Below, piece after piece: positions 1 through 9,880 of a stretch of DNA of 64,000 nt. Under the pieces are notes generated by a model, which worked only from the letters and a program-made list of their open reading frames with translations, was not told where the DNA came from and did no database searches. Both the position numbers and the translations under genes were made by a program. The DNA lies in assembly GCA_949152475.1 (NCBI GenBank), contig OX424570.1:24300694-24364693 (forward strand). Reading direction: 5' to 3'. The stretch comes from Terebella lapidaria. Taxonomy: Eukaryota; Annelida; Polychaeta; Terebellida; Terebellidae. The stretch's first letter is position 1. Each line of letters begins with the position of its first letter.

Positions 1-1203
1 CAAACAACTCAACTCATACTCCGTCGTAAGATCAATTACACGAAAAATTACATAAAATTAATTGTGTTACACGAACATGAATATTTATTGGATGATTATG
101 ACATTATAACAACACCAACTACATGACAACACAATAGTTACATGTCATAACGGTTATTTCTAAGAATGTAAATGAACTGGGAGTTTGAAGATGAGGTATG
201 CAGTCAGTGTGGGTCTTCCTTCGCAAGAAAGGATTTTTTGGTCCAACAGGAACGGAGCCAATAACCCAAAGAAAATAACACATAGGTTTCAAGAATACTT
301 TTGACAATAATGCTGATCTGAGAGTGCCAAATCGCAAAAGTATGCCTGTGTTTATGAAAAGGTTTGCGGAAATTGGGTCGCGCTGTGCCTTGAGAATAGA
401 GGATACCTCAAGCAATTGCTGCAGCCAAAATCGGCAAATTTCAGAATTAATATTGTTCCTCGCACTATGCTCCTATTTATCAAGGGTTGTAAATACCGTT
501 AGTTTATGTATAAACTGGGATGCTACCTGGTACTGACTGAAAATGAACACATACTGCCACCGCACAGTGACTTTTTGAACACCCTGTATGTAGAGAAAGG
601 TTCAACCCCTTTCTTTGATGTACCACAGCTCATAACCAGAAGACTCTGCATCCGTCTGAGCATAAGGTAAGGTAGCATCAAATTCCTGACACTGAAAAAT
701 CATTCCCTTACTCATAGTGAACATCCGTTTGTGTATGCCAGATGGTCTATGAGCTTAACCAAAATCAAGTTCAGAGCGTCTTTTTTTGTTCGAATCTGAG
801 TTTTTCTTACTCTTGTCACTAGGCCGTTCATCGAGTTTATTCGAGACACTCGACCTCTTGGTTACGGTAACAACATTAACAGCCGCGCTGTAATTTTTGT
901 TCTCAATATCTGCAGCAATATCCTATCCAATGTTGTTCTGAGTATCCTAGCACCTTTCCCCCGCAATGATAACAGTCACAGCCGGTGAAAACTCCCATTG
1001 TTAAGTTTTTTACCGTCTTTATCACTCGAAGTACTGACCTGCGCCATGACACAGGAAGTCGCTTTCAGTATGTGTATCACAGAGTGAATATCAATGCGCC
1101 AAAACCGTAATGAGAAAAATCGCACAAAACCGATTATATAGGCAAAAGGTATACCAGCGCCCACCCAAATAGTAACATTTTTCTAAATTCGCTCGTGAAA
1201 CCC
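1..1203. other. No gene recognised
   Basis: AT-rich sequence with scattered short frames on both strands. I see no conserved domain or repeat before family B. Confidence 0.5.
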
Positions 1204-1432
1204 AAATAGACGTGGAATCAATACCCAGTATTAAGTATTCCGAGCAAACAAAACAGGGTCCGTTATCCAATCTCATATTCCGGGGACAAAAAGTCATATC
1301 AGGCATACGAAGTGAGAGAAAACAAAAATGACAGGGAAACTCATGAACCCCCGTAAATGGCCATTAGGAGGTGAAATCAGGTGTTCCGGAAAGAGTGAGC
1401 ATTTCCTGCCCCATTAGTGGCACCCGTCATGA
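1204..1432 (+). repeat. Dispersed repeat family B
   Basis: About 230 bp from ATAGACGTGGAATCAATACC to TAGTGGCACCCGTCATGAAT. Repeated at 3593-3820 and, inverted, at 52618-52822. It has no terminal inverted repeats. The end resembles a molluscan repeat I recall containing GTGGCACCCGTC. Confidence 0.8.
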
Positions 1433-1443
1433 ATTCCCCAAAA

Positions 1444-1866
1444 TTAACATGGAAATAGATCTAGTTGCATGGCAGACATGGATTTGCTGTATTTATCAAC
1501 CAGATCATGATGACGTCCATAGAATTTCTTAAACGCAGCTATAAGTCTTGGTAAAACATATCCTTGTCGTAGCAGTTTAGAGACTAGCTGGGCACTTCGA
1601 TAGACAAACCAGATAGGCAAACCACGTACACCAAAACCAACCAACTTACGGGACCACCACAGACCACGTCGGCACATATTGCTCGCAAGGAGTGAAATGA
1701 TGGGCGCATGCGCAGTGATATCTCGGGTAATCCTGGAAGCTACGTATGATGTAATAAAATACATGTTTGGTAGGTACAAAAATACCCATCCGCATGTCAA
1801 ACGGTTAGCTAGGTTCATGTAAAATGTCGTTGGAATTCGTGTGGAATTCAACACGCATGTGACCAA
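1444..1866 (-). pseudogene. Unrecognised repetitive coding relic
   Basis: A frame of about 140 codons ends with LVSKLLRQGYVLPRLIAAF and KKFYGRHHDLVDKYS. A similar pattern, TTKLMNRVYAQPRLI with RKFYGLRQRLVDTY, recurs at 24553-24837 on the same strand. Two diverged copies of one coding motif suggest a mobile-element protein, perhaps of retroelement type. I cannot name the family. Confidence 0.4.
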
Positions 1867-2334
1867 TAACCCCCTGGATGTGAAACTTTACGCATGGTTA
1901 AAAGTTTGGGCCTGCCTATAACGGAATGGGTGGGAATATTTTCACTCGAAAGTAAATTTTTACAAAAAGGTGAAAAAAGGTTTACATCGAGATGGAAATG
2001 TTTACATACAGCTGATTGTTTTGCAATTGTGTGCGAAACGAAAGGAGATAAAACTGAACCTAGATGACAGATATGAGCCAAATAATCATGATTGTGTTCT
2101 TACATTTCATGTACAAATTTATTACCTGTTATATATTATCATGATGACAAAAAAAACCTTTGAAATGGGACACTTTCCGAGTGGAGTTCTGAATAACAAT
2201 TTTTATCCAAACACGCAAAGATATGTCTCAAATAGTGTGCTCGAGTTGATCAATGGAATGTACCAGAACTCAGGATTCCTCTATAACTATCAATTTAAAA
2301 ATGTTATGATACGACATTCACAATGGTAAGTTAT

Positions 2335-2690
2335 CCATACCCATGACGCTACACTATGAAACTGTCACATCTTGGAAATAACATTCCCTGTGGACCAGCC
2401 AATCAGCATGCTACTGCCATGACAACGACATGGCATTCAACATTCATCACATTAATTCTTCCGAGCAGACCAGGTGAATCATATTACTCTGAGTGCTCGT
2501 TGATTCCATCCCCTAATATTATTACTTTATAATTGTTTTGAAAGTCTCAACTAATGCAAACGCTGCAATGTGTCATTAATTACATAGGAATGCTGACAAT
2601 ATTCGTTTGCCGTTGATAAGAGGCAGACGTATATTGCTGGAAACATATACAAAAAAGATGTACTGCCAACTCTGATATCCGGCTTTCTCA
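2335..2690 (+). repeat. Dispersed repeat family A
   Basis: Shares a run of motifs (GTCACATCTTGG, CCAATCAGCATGCTACTGCC, ATGACAAC, TGGCATTCAACAT, CAGGTGAATCAT) with 4545-4843, 25605-25960 and, inverted, 32230-32690 and 36535-36740. Confidence 0.5.
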
Positions 2691-3039
2691 ATGAGGTCAT
2701 TGGGCATTAGGAGAGATGGTAGTTAGCCATTTTGACCAGAATGGTTTTCTTCCCCTATGTTTCCGCCGTTTTGGTTTCCAGATGATAACTTGAGTTTGCT
2801 TTGATGTAACTTTTTTTTCTAATTGTCACCACTAGTCATAAATATTATATTGAAGAACTGTTTTTCTTTCAATCAATGTTGAGTTTTTTCACATAGTTTC
2901 CAGACGATAACTCAAACAGTATTCGGGTGATGGCAGCAGTACTGTGCATGGAGGGCCATATACCACTAGGGAAGAACCCTGTGGGTTTTGGGATCAATCC
3001 GTCAAACGATCTAAATATGGCTCAATCTAATTTTTACTG

Positions 3040-3550
3040 AGTCACCTTGAGGTTTCCTGCATATCTCGAAAACAGTTCATCGTAGAGTCAATATCTGAAA
3101 AAGGAGTAGAGTGAAAAGGATGTTATTTTGGAACTTGTGTCGCTGAACAATCATGTCTTAGTAGGGGATTGAAGATGAATTTTGAACTTAGTCGGAATTT
3201 TTTTCGCTAATTCGGTGTTTTCCATTTTCGTCGAAATATCAGAAACTGTGTCGCAGGGCGAAAAGTATGTTATTTCGGGCTCGTCGCCCCAGACAAACTT
3301 GTCTTGTAGGTATTGAAGATGGACTATGATGTTGACTTAAATACTTCACTTGAGTAGGAGATTTTCATTTTCATCGATATCTCAGGAAAAGTGTGTCGTA
3401 GAATGAAACGGTCAAACATCTCTAGGGTGTATTAGGTGTGAACTTTGAACTTGACTTTTTTTTCTAGCTGAGTTACCATTTTATTCTCGTCGATATCTTG
3501 GTGAGCCTTCCTTGTAGAGCGAATAGACGTTGTTCTTGGACATATCTTAG
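3040..3550. repeat. Degenerate tandem repeat
   Basis: Three or more loose units of roughly 130-160 bp share TTTTC-TCGA-ATATC, TGTAGAG-GAA, ATGTTATTT and TTGAAGATG-A motifs. The units are strongly diverged. Confidence 0.5.
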
Positions 3551-3592
3551 ACTTTGCAAGAGATCCACGAAAACAATGTGGAGTGCATTGCA

Positions 3593-3820
3593 ATAGACGT
3601 GGAATCAATACCCAGTATTAAGTATTCCGAGCAAACAAAACAGGGTCCGTTATCCAATCTCATAGTCCGGGGACAGAAAGTCATATCAGGCATACAAGTG
3701 AGAGAAAACAAAAATGACAGGGAAACTCATGAACCCCCAAAAATGGCCATTAGGAGGTGAAATCAGGTGTTCTGGAAAGAGTGAGCATTTCCTGCCCCAC
3801 TAGTGGCACCCGTCATGAAT
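3593..3820 (+). repeat. Dispersed repeat family B
   Basis: Second copy, about 95% identical to 1204-1432. A 68-codon frame crosses it but is not conserved in the other copies. Confidence 0.8.
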
Positions 3821-4019
3821 TAGGGTTAGGCTGCAAGTAAATTAAGTACAGCATTCAGTACAGCATTTATTAAGTACAGCAAGTTAGGCTGTACTCCGAA
3901 ATTCAACAAAATGTCAAAAACGAGATCGTGTGGGGTACTTCCGATGTCAATGTTTAGGCGTTGTTCAGTCAGGGATCTTACACCAGAGAAGTGTCAGTCA
4001 GAAGATTTCCATTGTCAAC

Positions 4020-4205
4020 ATTTCGTCTCATGGAGCCTCACGCAGTCCAACTGCTTTGTGATCATCTTCGCAAGCGCGGTCGATGTCCCGTGACGTATAT
4101 ACCACAATTCCTGTAAAATGCCAGGTACAATTACTGGCAACCTGAGCCCTAATTGATACCATTCATGTTTTGCACATACTGAGTAGATGCTAAGATTCAA
4201 TATCA
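4020..4205 (-). repeat. Dispersed repeat family G
   Basis: CAACCTGAGCCCTAATTGAT and nearby bases are shared, in reverse, with 30700-30870 and 35985-36215, and directly with 18265-18430 and 21725-21890. Confidence 0.5.
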
Positions 4206-4238
4206 AAACTAGCATGACGCCCTGAGATGAATAAGAGA

Positions 4239-4288
4239 AGAAGAACTTTGGGCTCAAGAAGGCCATTTTAGGGCCAAACGAGGTTATA
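4239..4288 (-). mobile_element. LINE 3'-tail fragment
   Basis: Carries the CTTTGGGCTCAAGAAGGCC core, flanked by GAGATGAAT on both sides. Confidence 0.7.
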
Positions 4289-4544
4289 AAAGTAGGAGAT
4301 GAATCAGAGAAACGTCAGTCTTGTCAGCAGTCAGTAGTGTGATTGATACAGCCAAGATTACCATTTATGTGAATGAAATAGAGCACCTGCAAATTTTTAT
4401 CCTAGGGGCCCACAGATATGCCACAGACTTTCCCGCAATTATGTCATTAAATCATGGCCATCCATCATTTCCTGTATTAATGACGTCATTCTAATACATC
4501 AAGTTTCTTTTTCTAGATCTATATCAGTAGTTATCAATTCTGTA

Positions 4545-4843
4545 TCACTACGAAGTGAGAGTGTGTCACGTCTCGGGCGTAAATACTTGTTGTAGATCAG
4601 CCCATTAGCATTCTTCTGCCGTGACAAAGAATTATGGCATTCAACGTGTTATTTTCTTCCCAGCTCATCAGGTAAACACATGGTGAATAGTGTTAATCTG
4701 GATGTGGTCGGTTTCCATACATCAATGATGTTTTTCGGAACCGTTATCACCTGATGGAAATACTACAATATGTCACATTGAGAACCAAACAATATTATCA
4801 TCAGTATATTAGTGATATTGGAACATCATATATCATATATGAC
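4545..4843 (+). repeat. Dispersed repeat family A, continued at 17490-17720
   Basis: Host of the LINE tail and, through it, of the Ty3 element. The same unit recurs as 20627-20828 plus 20948-21180. Confidence 0.5.
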
Positions 4844-4935
4844 ATAAACATAGAAGAAGAAATAAAGCTTAACGGCACTTTGGGCTCAAGAAGGCCATTT
4901 CAGTGCCAAACAAGGATATACAAGTAGTATCAAGA

Positions 4936-4939
4936 ATAT
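4936..4939. repeat. Target-site duplication, left side
   Basis: ATAT directly precedes the left LTR and is repeated at 17463-17466. Removing the element and one ATAT regenerates the sequence at 20911-20940 exactly. Confidence 0.9.
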
Positions 4940-6327
4940 TGTAACGGGTTTGCACCCTTCTGTGACGTCTTGATAAACCGGTTTTCTAGGGAGGTGGGTG
5001 AGTTGTTGTTTAACCGGAGCTGAAACGGTAAAACTCCGGGAAACTGCTACTACTGTACGGTTGAACTCCGGCTAGAAGTCTCTAAGGTTGGTAGCGTGGT
5101 CTGGAATGGACCTCTTAACCGTTGCCCGACTGCTAATCTGCAACTGCACCTGTAAAGTAAGGATCCGGAGGCGTTTCCGTCTCCGGGTACTGCAACTGCT
5201 CCGTCGGGAAACCGCTTTACTGCAACAGCTCCGTCGTTTTCCGTCTTACTGCAAACTGCGACTGCGCCTGGAATAAAGAATCCGGGAACGTTGCCGTTTC
5301 CGAGTACTGCAACGGCTCTGCCAGGTTCCGCCGTACTGCAATCTGCTCCGGTTGGCTCCGCCTCACTGCAACCTGGTACCGCACCTGAAATGGAGTATCT
5401 CGGAAGTGTTCCCACTCCCGGTTACCGCAACCGCTCCGTCAGGTACTGCCTCTGCAACTCCGTCGTCCGGTACCGCCTCTGCAACTGCTTCGTCGTTCCC
5501 GTCTCTGCAACTGCTCCGTCCGATACCGCCTCCGTAGTTGCTCCGTTGAATTCCACCTCCGTCTCCGTCTCCGTCTCCTTCCTCGGTGATCTGGGTTCTT
5601 GGATCACCCTAAGACGTCGTTACAACTTGGTCTTAACCGACTGTAGTCTTATCTCCCTTTACTCCGTATAACTGTCTTTTCCGGGAAACTAACTTTATGA
5701 TAACTTCCAGTTCCCTAACGAACACGGAAAAACAACTCGGTTGAAGTTTTCATGTTTATTTTCCAAGTTCACAGTCGGAAGACTTAACTGCTATCATCTG
5801 GATGACTCTATCCGGAACAAGGGAGTACTCTGCTATGAGAGAAGGGGTCTGCACAGGTCGACGTCAGGACACCAACTCCGCCGTCCGCTGTGAAGCGGGG
5901 GCTTTTATAGACCTGAGACCCACGTCACGTGACCAACCTATTGTGACGTCATAGTCCGCCAAAACACTGATATTTTCCGGATTTCTAAAAACACTCTAGA
6001 ACCAATCAGTGGCTGACACGTCACCTTTTAAACCGAAAACGAGGCTGATCACATGACCTTCCGGAAATAACGTCATTACGTTTTTGTACTCCATTGTTCC
6101 GGCTCCGTCTCCGGTTCCGTCTCCGTCTCCGGATCCGTCTCCGGCTTTACCAATATCATAAATTACTAAGTTCCAAGACGGAAAACCTTTAAAAAATTAA
6201 CAATACGGAACCGTAAGAACCTTTAAACACATATACATCCTAATAAACGGTTATTTAACCATAATATCACAAAACACTAACAGAATTACCTAGGGGAAAC
6301 CTTTGGGTACGCCCCAAAACCGTTACA
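4940..6327 (-). repeat. 3' LTR of the Ty3 element
   Basis: This is a direct repeat of 16077-17462, with TGTAACGG at one edge and CCGTTACA at the other. In element sense it lies downstream of the polypurine tract, so it is the 3' LTR. It carries the same TATA motif (5901-5909), CACGTG (5926-5931), a CRE-like TGACGTCA (5944-5951) and an AATAAA (5755-5760). Confidence 0.95.
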
Positions 6328-6340
6328 CTCCCCCTTCCTT
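6328..6340 (-). other. Polypurine tract
   Basis: In element sense this reads AAGGAAGGGGGAG and abuts the 3' LTR. That is where plus-strand priming is expected in LTR elements. Confidence 0.85.
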
Positions 6341-6610
6341 AGACTCTGTTCGTCCCGAACAGAACAATATCACATATATACAAATACACAAATTGTCAAC
6401 CGTTAAACTGTCCGTAAAATCAAACACAACTTGTTTCCGTGATCCGGGTACTGGTACCTCTTAACTAGTTTACCGTCACTGTACCCGGATATCTTGCTTG
6501 TTCCGTTTCCCACTTTTTAACTCTTAATTATACTAGAATCCGGGAAACGGTTCTTCTTTCTTCTCCTTGCGCCGACTTGACTTGCGACGACTTGCGACGA
6601 CTTGCGACGA
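6341..6610 (-). other. Element 3' untranslated stretch
   Basis: Between the stop of the RS-rich gene and the polypurine tract. It contains a short GACTTGC/GACGACTTGC tandem repeat (about 6572-6612) and no coding signal. Confidence 0.5.
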
Positions 6611-8473
6611 CTACTGCCCACCAGTATCACGGCGCGAACTGCTCCCCGACGGCGGACGAGGTGGAATGGTCTGTGGTACTAACGGTCGTCCGAAGCTTGT
6701 TCCTCTGGCATCAACCGGGAGAAGATCCGGATCATGGAGGCTCCACTGGGGCGGGACGTAGAACCCATTCCTGAGGCGTTCGTCCCGGATGGACCAATCT
6801 GGAATCCGGACGATCTGACGGGTCGGGACGAGACCAAACGGTGACTCTCTCTGCTCCATGGTCTCCACGTAGACGCCGGAGTCTCTCATCTCGGCTGGCC
6901 CCCACTGCTCCGGTCCCCAACGTACTGCATAGTATCTGGCGTGCTCTGGGACTGCAGGCGCAAAGACGGAAGCGCTCCGTCCCCCAATATTCACCGGGAA
7001 ACAATGGGACGGACACGGTTGAGTTGAAGGACCGCCAAACGGGTAGAAGGTGTAGGGTGGACTCTGGGTTGGTGCTCGGACTTGGCTCCTTCCGGACCGA
7101 TCACTGGAAGACTGTCGAGGTCGGGTTTCCACCGGAGACAGGATTCCGGGCGTAGCTCTGGCTTGGTCTACCAGGATACTCTTCCGGGCTCTCTGCACGT
7201 CCGCATGGCCTCGTTCAGACGCGGAAGACTCCATTCCGTCATCCCTAGCCGCTGAACTGGTTCTGCTTCCGGCTACTGCTTGAATGGTTGCCGGCAAAGT
7301 ACGCTCCAAGGATCCTCGGGTCTCCGTCTCACTGCCAGCTCTGCTCCGGGTTCCGCCTTCCGTTTTGGTCTCCGGTCTGCCTCCTGATCTGCCAATGGGT
7401 CTGCTGTCCGCTCGGCTATCTGCTCTGCTATCTGCTCTGCTATCAGCTCTGCTATCAGCTCGGCTATCTGCTCTGCTATCGGGTCGGCCGCTGGATCTGC
7501 TTTCTGCTCCGCCTCCGGGCCGGACAATCACGCTGCTCACTGCTCTGCCACTGCTAGTTGTTCTCGGAGGTGGGCTCCGGAACAGGTCTTCCTCATCGTC
7601 TCTGCTCTGCATTTCCGCAATGTCCGCCACTCCCACTTCTGCCGTTGCTCCGCTGGAACCTTCCTCCAACAGCCGGAACTTGTAGTCATACACCCCCTTG
7701 CCTTTTCCTTTGACGCTGCCTCCGGAAGACTTGGGTGGGGTGTGTCGTTTCTCCTCTCGGCCACGTTCTCCGCCTCGGTCCTTGGCTCGCTCCGGGCTCT
7801 CCTTCCTATATTCTCGGCGTTGATGGCGTCCGGATTTATCCGGCGAACGGCTGCGACTCCGCTTCTTTCCGCGGTCTCGATCGGCTCCGGTACCTCGAGA
7901 TGGGTCTGGGCTGTTTTTCCGAGAGGTGCTCCGGGAAGAACTCCGGGTCACAGGCGGCTTAACCGGCTTCGGGTCTCCTGGTTCTTGCAACTCGTCTTCA
8001 CTTGCCATGATTTTCAGCTCCGCCTCCTCCTCCGAACTGCTCTCCGCCTCCGTGGACGAAACGTCGGCTGCTAGTGTGGCCACCGACTGGGTACCGAAAC
8101 GGTACCGGGTCCGGGACGAAACCGAACCTCCCGACTCCGACTCCGTATCCGACAACTGGTCAAGCCGTGTTACCGGCTTCTTGCTTTTCCGTGGGGTCAT
8201 CTTGGACCGGAGGCTTTTCTCCTCAAACTGCTCTCTGCCAACCCTTAGTCGAATCGGGTTCGCGTCCATTGCGTGCCGGGACTGCAGATGCTTCTGCGTC
8301 CCCTCCTTCCGTCTGCTCCAATGGTCACACTGCGGACAGGCGAAAACGGTCACTTCACTCGTGTGCTGCTCCGTGACATGCCGGAGCAAAGTGTGCTTGC
8401 TCTTGAATTCAAGGTTGCAGTCTCCACACCGGTGAGGGCGGGGCTTGCGGGGTGTTGTCTTTACCTTCGGCAT
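6611..8473 (-). CDS. Accessory C2H2 zinc-finger protein with RS-rich and proline-rich regions
   Basis: 620 codons from an ATG at 8473, about 80 bp downstream of a TATA box. Residues about 15-70 hold two standard C-x2-C-x12-H-x4-H fingers (CGDCNLEFKSKHTLLRH and CPQCDHWSRRKEGTQKH). Next come Ser/Glu-rich patches, an SR-protein-like stretch (KKRSRSRSPDKSGR, about 205-220), an ADSR tandem repeat of about six units near residue 330, and a Pro-rich C-terminus. It shares its layout, N-terminal finger pair and promoter module with the acidic gene next door, which points to duplication followed by divergence. A nuclear nucleic-acid-binding protein, perhaps acting in RNA processing or transcription, is inferred. 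It has no membrane segment, so it is not Env. Confidence 0.78.
   Translation of the reverse strand: MPKVKTTPRKPRPHRCGDCNLEFKSKHTLLRHVTEQHTSEVTVFACPQCDHWSRRKEGTQKHLQSRHAMDANPIRLRVGREQFEEKSLRSKMTPRKSKKPVTRLDQLSDTESESGGSVSSRTRYRFGTQSVATLAADVSSTEAESSSEEEAELKIMASEDELQEPGDPKPVKPPVTRSSSRSTSRKNSPDPSRGTGADRDRGKKRSRSRSPDKSGRHQRREYRKESPERAKDRGGERGREEKRHTPPKSSGGSVKGKGKGVYDYKFRLLEEGSSGATAEVGVADIAEMQSRDDEEDLFRSPPPRTTSSGRAVSSVIVRPGGGAESRSSGRPDSRADSRADSRADSRADSRADSRADSRPIGRSGGRPETKTEGGTRSRAGSETETRGSLERTLPATIQAVAGSRTSSAARDDGMESSASERGHADVQRARKSILVDQARATPGILSPVETRPRQSSSDRSGRSQVRAPTQSPPYTFYPFGGPSTQPCPSHCFPVNIGGRSASVFAPAVPEHARYYAVRWGPEQWGPAEMRDSGVYVETMEQRESPFGLVPTRQIVRIPDWSIRDERLRNGFYVPPQWSLHDPDLLPVDARGTSFGRPLVPQTIPPRPPSGSSSRRDTGGQ
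7405..7495 (-). repeat. In-frame ADSR tandem repeat
   Basis: Repeats of about 12 bp encode successive Ala-Asp-Ser-Arg units inside the RS-rich zinc-finger protein. Confidence 0.8.
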
Positions 8474-8550
8474 TCTGATTCTCTGCTTTGTGTCGATGTT
8501 GACTCAGCTACAGCAAACTGCCTTCTGCATCCGGTAACAGCTATCTGCCC

Positions 8551-8603
8551 CCTTTTATAGTCTCTGGAAGTCACGTGACTGGCTTATCTGCTTGATGATT
8601 GGC
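8551..8603 (-). promoter_or_regulatory. Internal promoter of the RS-rich zinc-finger gene
   Basis: In element sense the order is a CCAAT box GCCAATC (8597-8603), CACGTG (8572-8577) and TATAAAAGG (8551-8559). Spacings match the promoter at 9791 (19 bp between CCAAT and CACGTG, and 12 versus 11 bp to TATA), and the flanking bases are partly alike. A start near 8525 would give a leader of about 50 nt to the ATG at 8473. Confidence 0.75.
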
Positions 8604-8649
8604 TGCTCAGCAAACTGCAACTCCTCCTGGTGGTCTTCTTGGATAAATA

Positions 8650-8652
<3 letters not shown>

Positions 8653-8680
<28 letters not shown>
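8653..8680. repeat. Poly-T tract (28 bp) between the accessory genes
   Basis: An uninterrupted T run, poly-A in element sense, lies about 95 bp after the stop of the acidic zinc-finger gene and just upstream of the next promoter. It might be the relic of a poly-A tail from a reverse-transcribed insertion, or simple slippage. Confidence 0.6.
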
Positions 8681-8774
8681 CCGTGTTGTTGTTGCTGCTA
8701 ACTGCCACCGCTTCTTCCGTCTCCACCAAACTGCCAGCCGCCTTCGTCTACTGCCACACTGCTATCTGCCTCCG

Positions 8775-9560
8775 CTACTGCCACACTGCCTTTGCTTCCG
8801 TCCAGGATTCCTCATCTGCCGTCTCATACTCCGACTCATCCGTCTCCGGTTCCGAAGTGGGAGATGGAGGCTGGTATTCTCTGGCACGGATTTCCGCCTC
8901 CCAGTCGTCTGCTTTATCCGGCATAACTGCTCGGACCGCCTCTGCAATTAGTTCGATCTCCCGATCCCAGTCTTCCGCCGGCTGAACTTCCTCCTCCGGT
9001 TCCGCAAACATCTCTTGCTCCCAGTCTTCTGGAGGTGTGTCTTCCGCTGCCCGGAGACAGCCCTGTGGATCCGGAACCCATTCCGGGAGATCTAACTGCT
9101 CCGGTTGTCCGATGGGGGCGGCTGCTCCGGCATCCCAGTCAGGTCCGAACGGAAGCTGGTCCGCATAAGTTTCCGGAACTGGATTCTCCCTAGGTGACTG
9201 GGTGCAGAATCTCCGGAACCGCCTTCGCCGGGACTGCGTTGCTGTTCCCCGCCAGGCCGAATCAAAGGTTCCCACATGGTTGAGGGTAGCCTCGTCCTGA
9301 GGAGGACGGTTCCCGGAAGGGTATTTCCAGCCGTGCATCTCCCGGAGATGCCGCCTAAGGTCGTTCGCCCGGTTGCCGTAGAAGGCACACAAGCAGCAAT
9401 GAAGTCTCTGGGCTGGGCACACATGCCGTCTCCGGTCCCTCGCACTCTCGAACATCCGGTCACACCGCTTACACAGCCGGCTATAATCCAGTGGCTGAGG
9501 GGTTGCCCAATCTCTGCTCCGGCCGCGATCTTGTCTATCAAGGAACGCCGAGTAGGCCAT
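8775..9560 (-). CDS. Accessory C2H2 zinc-finger protein with acidic tail
   Basis: 261 codons from the ATG at 9560. The frame stays open to 9881, but that extension lacks an ATG and overlaps the promoter, so I reject it. Residues about 30-75 hold two zinc-finger-like units: CKRCDRMFESARDRRRHVC, which is atypical, then a standard C-x2-C-x12-H-x4-H beginning CCLCAFYGNRANDLRRH. The C-terminal half is acidic, with three DWE/DWD-type repeats (DWEQEM, DWDREI, DWEAEI), like an activation domain. It has no signal peptide or membrane helix, so it is not an envelope protein. It lies between pol and the RS-rich zinc-finger gene, with its own promoter. A DNA- or RNA-binding regulator is inferred; I recognise no named family. 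Confidence 0.75.
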   Translation of the reverse strand: MAYSAFLDRQDRGRSRDWATPQPLDYSRLCKRCDRMFESARDRRRHVCPAQRLHCCLCAFYGNRANDLRRHLREMHGWKYPSGNRPPQDEATLNHVGTFDSAWRGTATQSRRRRFRRFCTQSPRENPVPETYADQLPFGPDWDAGAAAPIGQPEQLDLPEWVPDPQGCLRAAEDTPPEDWEQEMFAEPEEEVQPAEDWDREIELIAEAVRAVMPDKADDWEAEIRAREYQPPSPTSEPETDESEYETADEESWTEAKAVWQ

Positions 9561-9790
9561 TCCGGAAGGCCGGGAAACTGAAATGGTCGATCTACTGCAC
9601 CGCTTTACTGCACCGCTTCTGCACCGCTTCTCCGGACTGGTGGTCTCCCGGGAAACACTTAGTCGTTTTTCACTGCAAAATCTGTCGCTGCCGGAAAATG
9701 CTGGACTTGATTCGATTCCGCCAAACTTTGTCTGCGATGTGCACAGCTCGAGGTCTGCTCTCCAACTGCTGTCAGAGCCCGATTTCAAGG

Positions 9791-9862
9791 CCCTTTTATA
9801 CCCTTTCTGCTCACGTGATTTGAAAAGCTCCACGCTGATTGGCTGCCTCAGGAGTGACGTCA
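9791..9862 (-). promoter_or_regulatory. Internal promoter of the acidic zinc-finger gene
   Basis: In element sense the order is a CRE TGACGTCA (9855-9862), a CCAAT box GCCAATC (9837-9843), CACGTG (9812-9817) and TATAAAAGGG (9791-9800). A start near 9765 gives a leader of about 200 nt to the ATG at 9560. CACGTG and CCAAT are separated by 19 bp, exactly as in the module at 8551. Confidence 0.75.
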
Positions 9863-9880
9863 GAATTATGCAAAAACTCA

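Noticed and set aside
3554-3760. 68-codon frame in family B
   Set aside because: The frame is disrupted in the copies at 1204 and 52618, so it is not a conserved product.
6841-8560. Plus-strand frames of up to 169 codons opposite the RS-rich gene
   Set aside because: They are shadows of a strongly biased coding sequence and have no domain or initiation context of their own.
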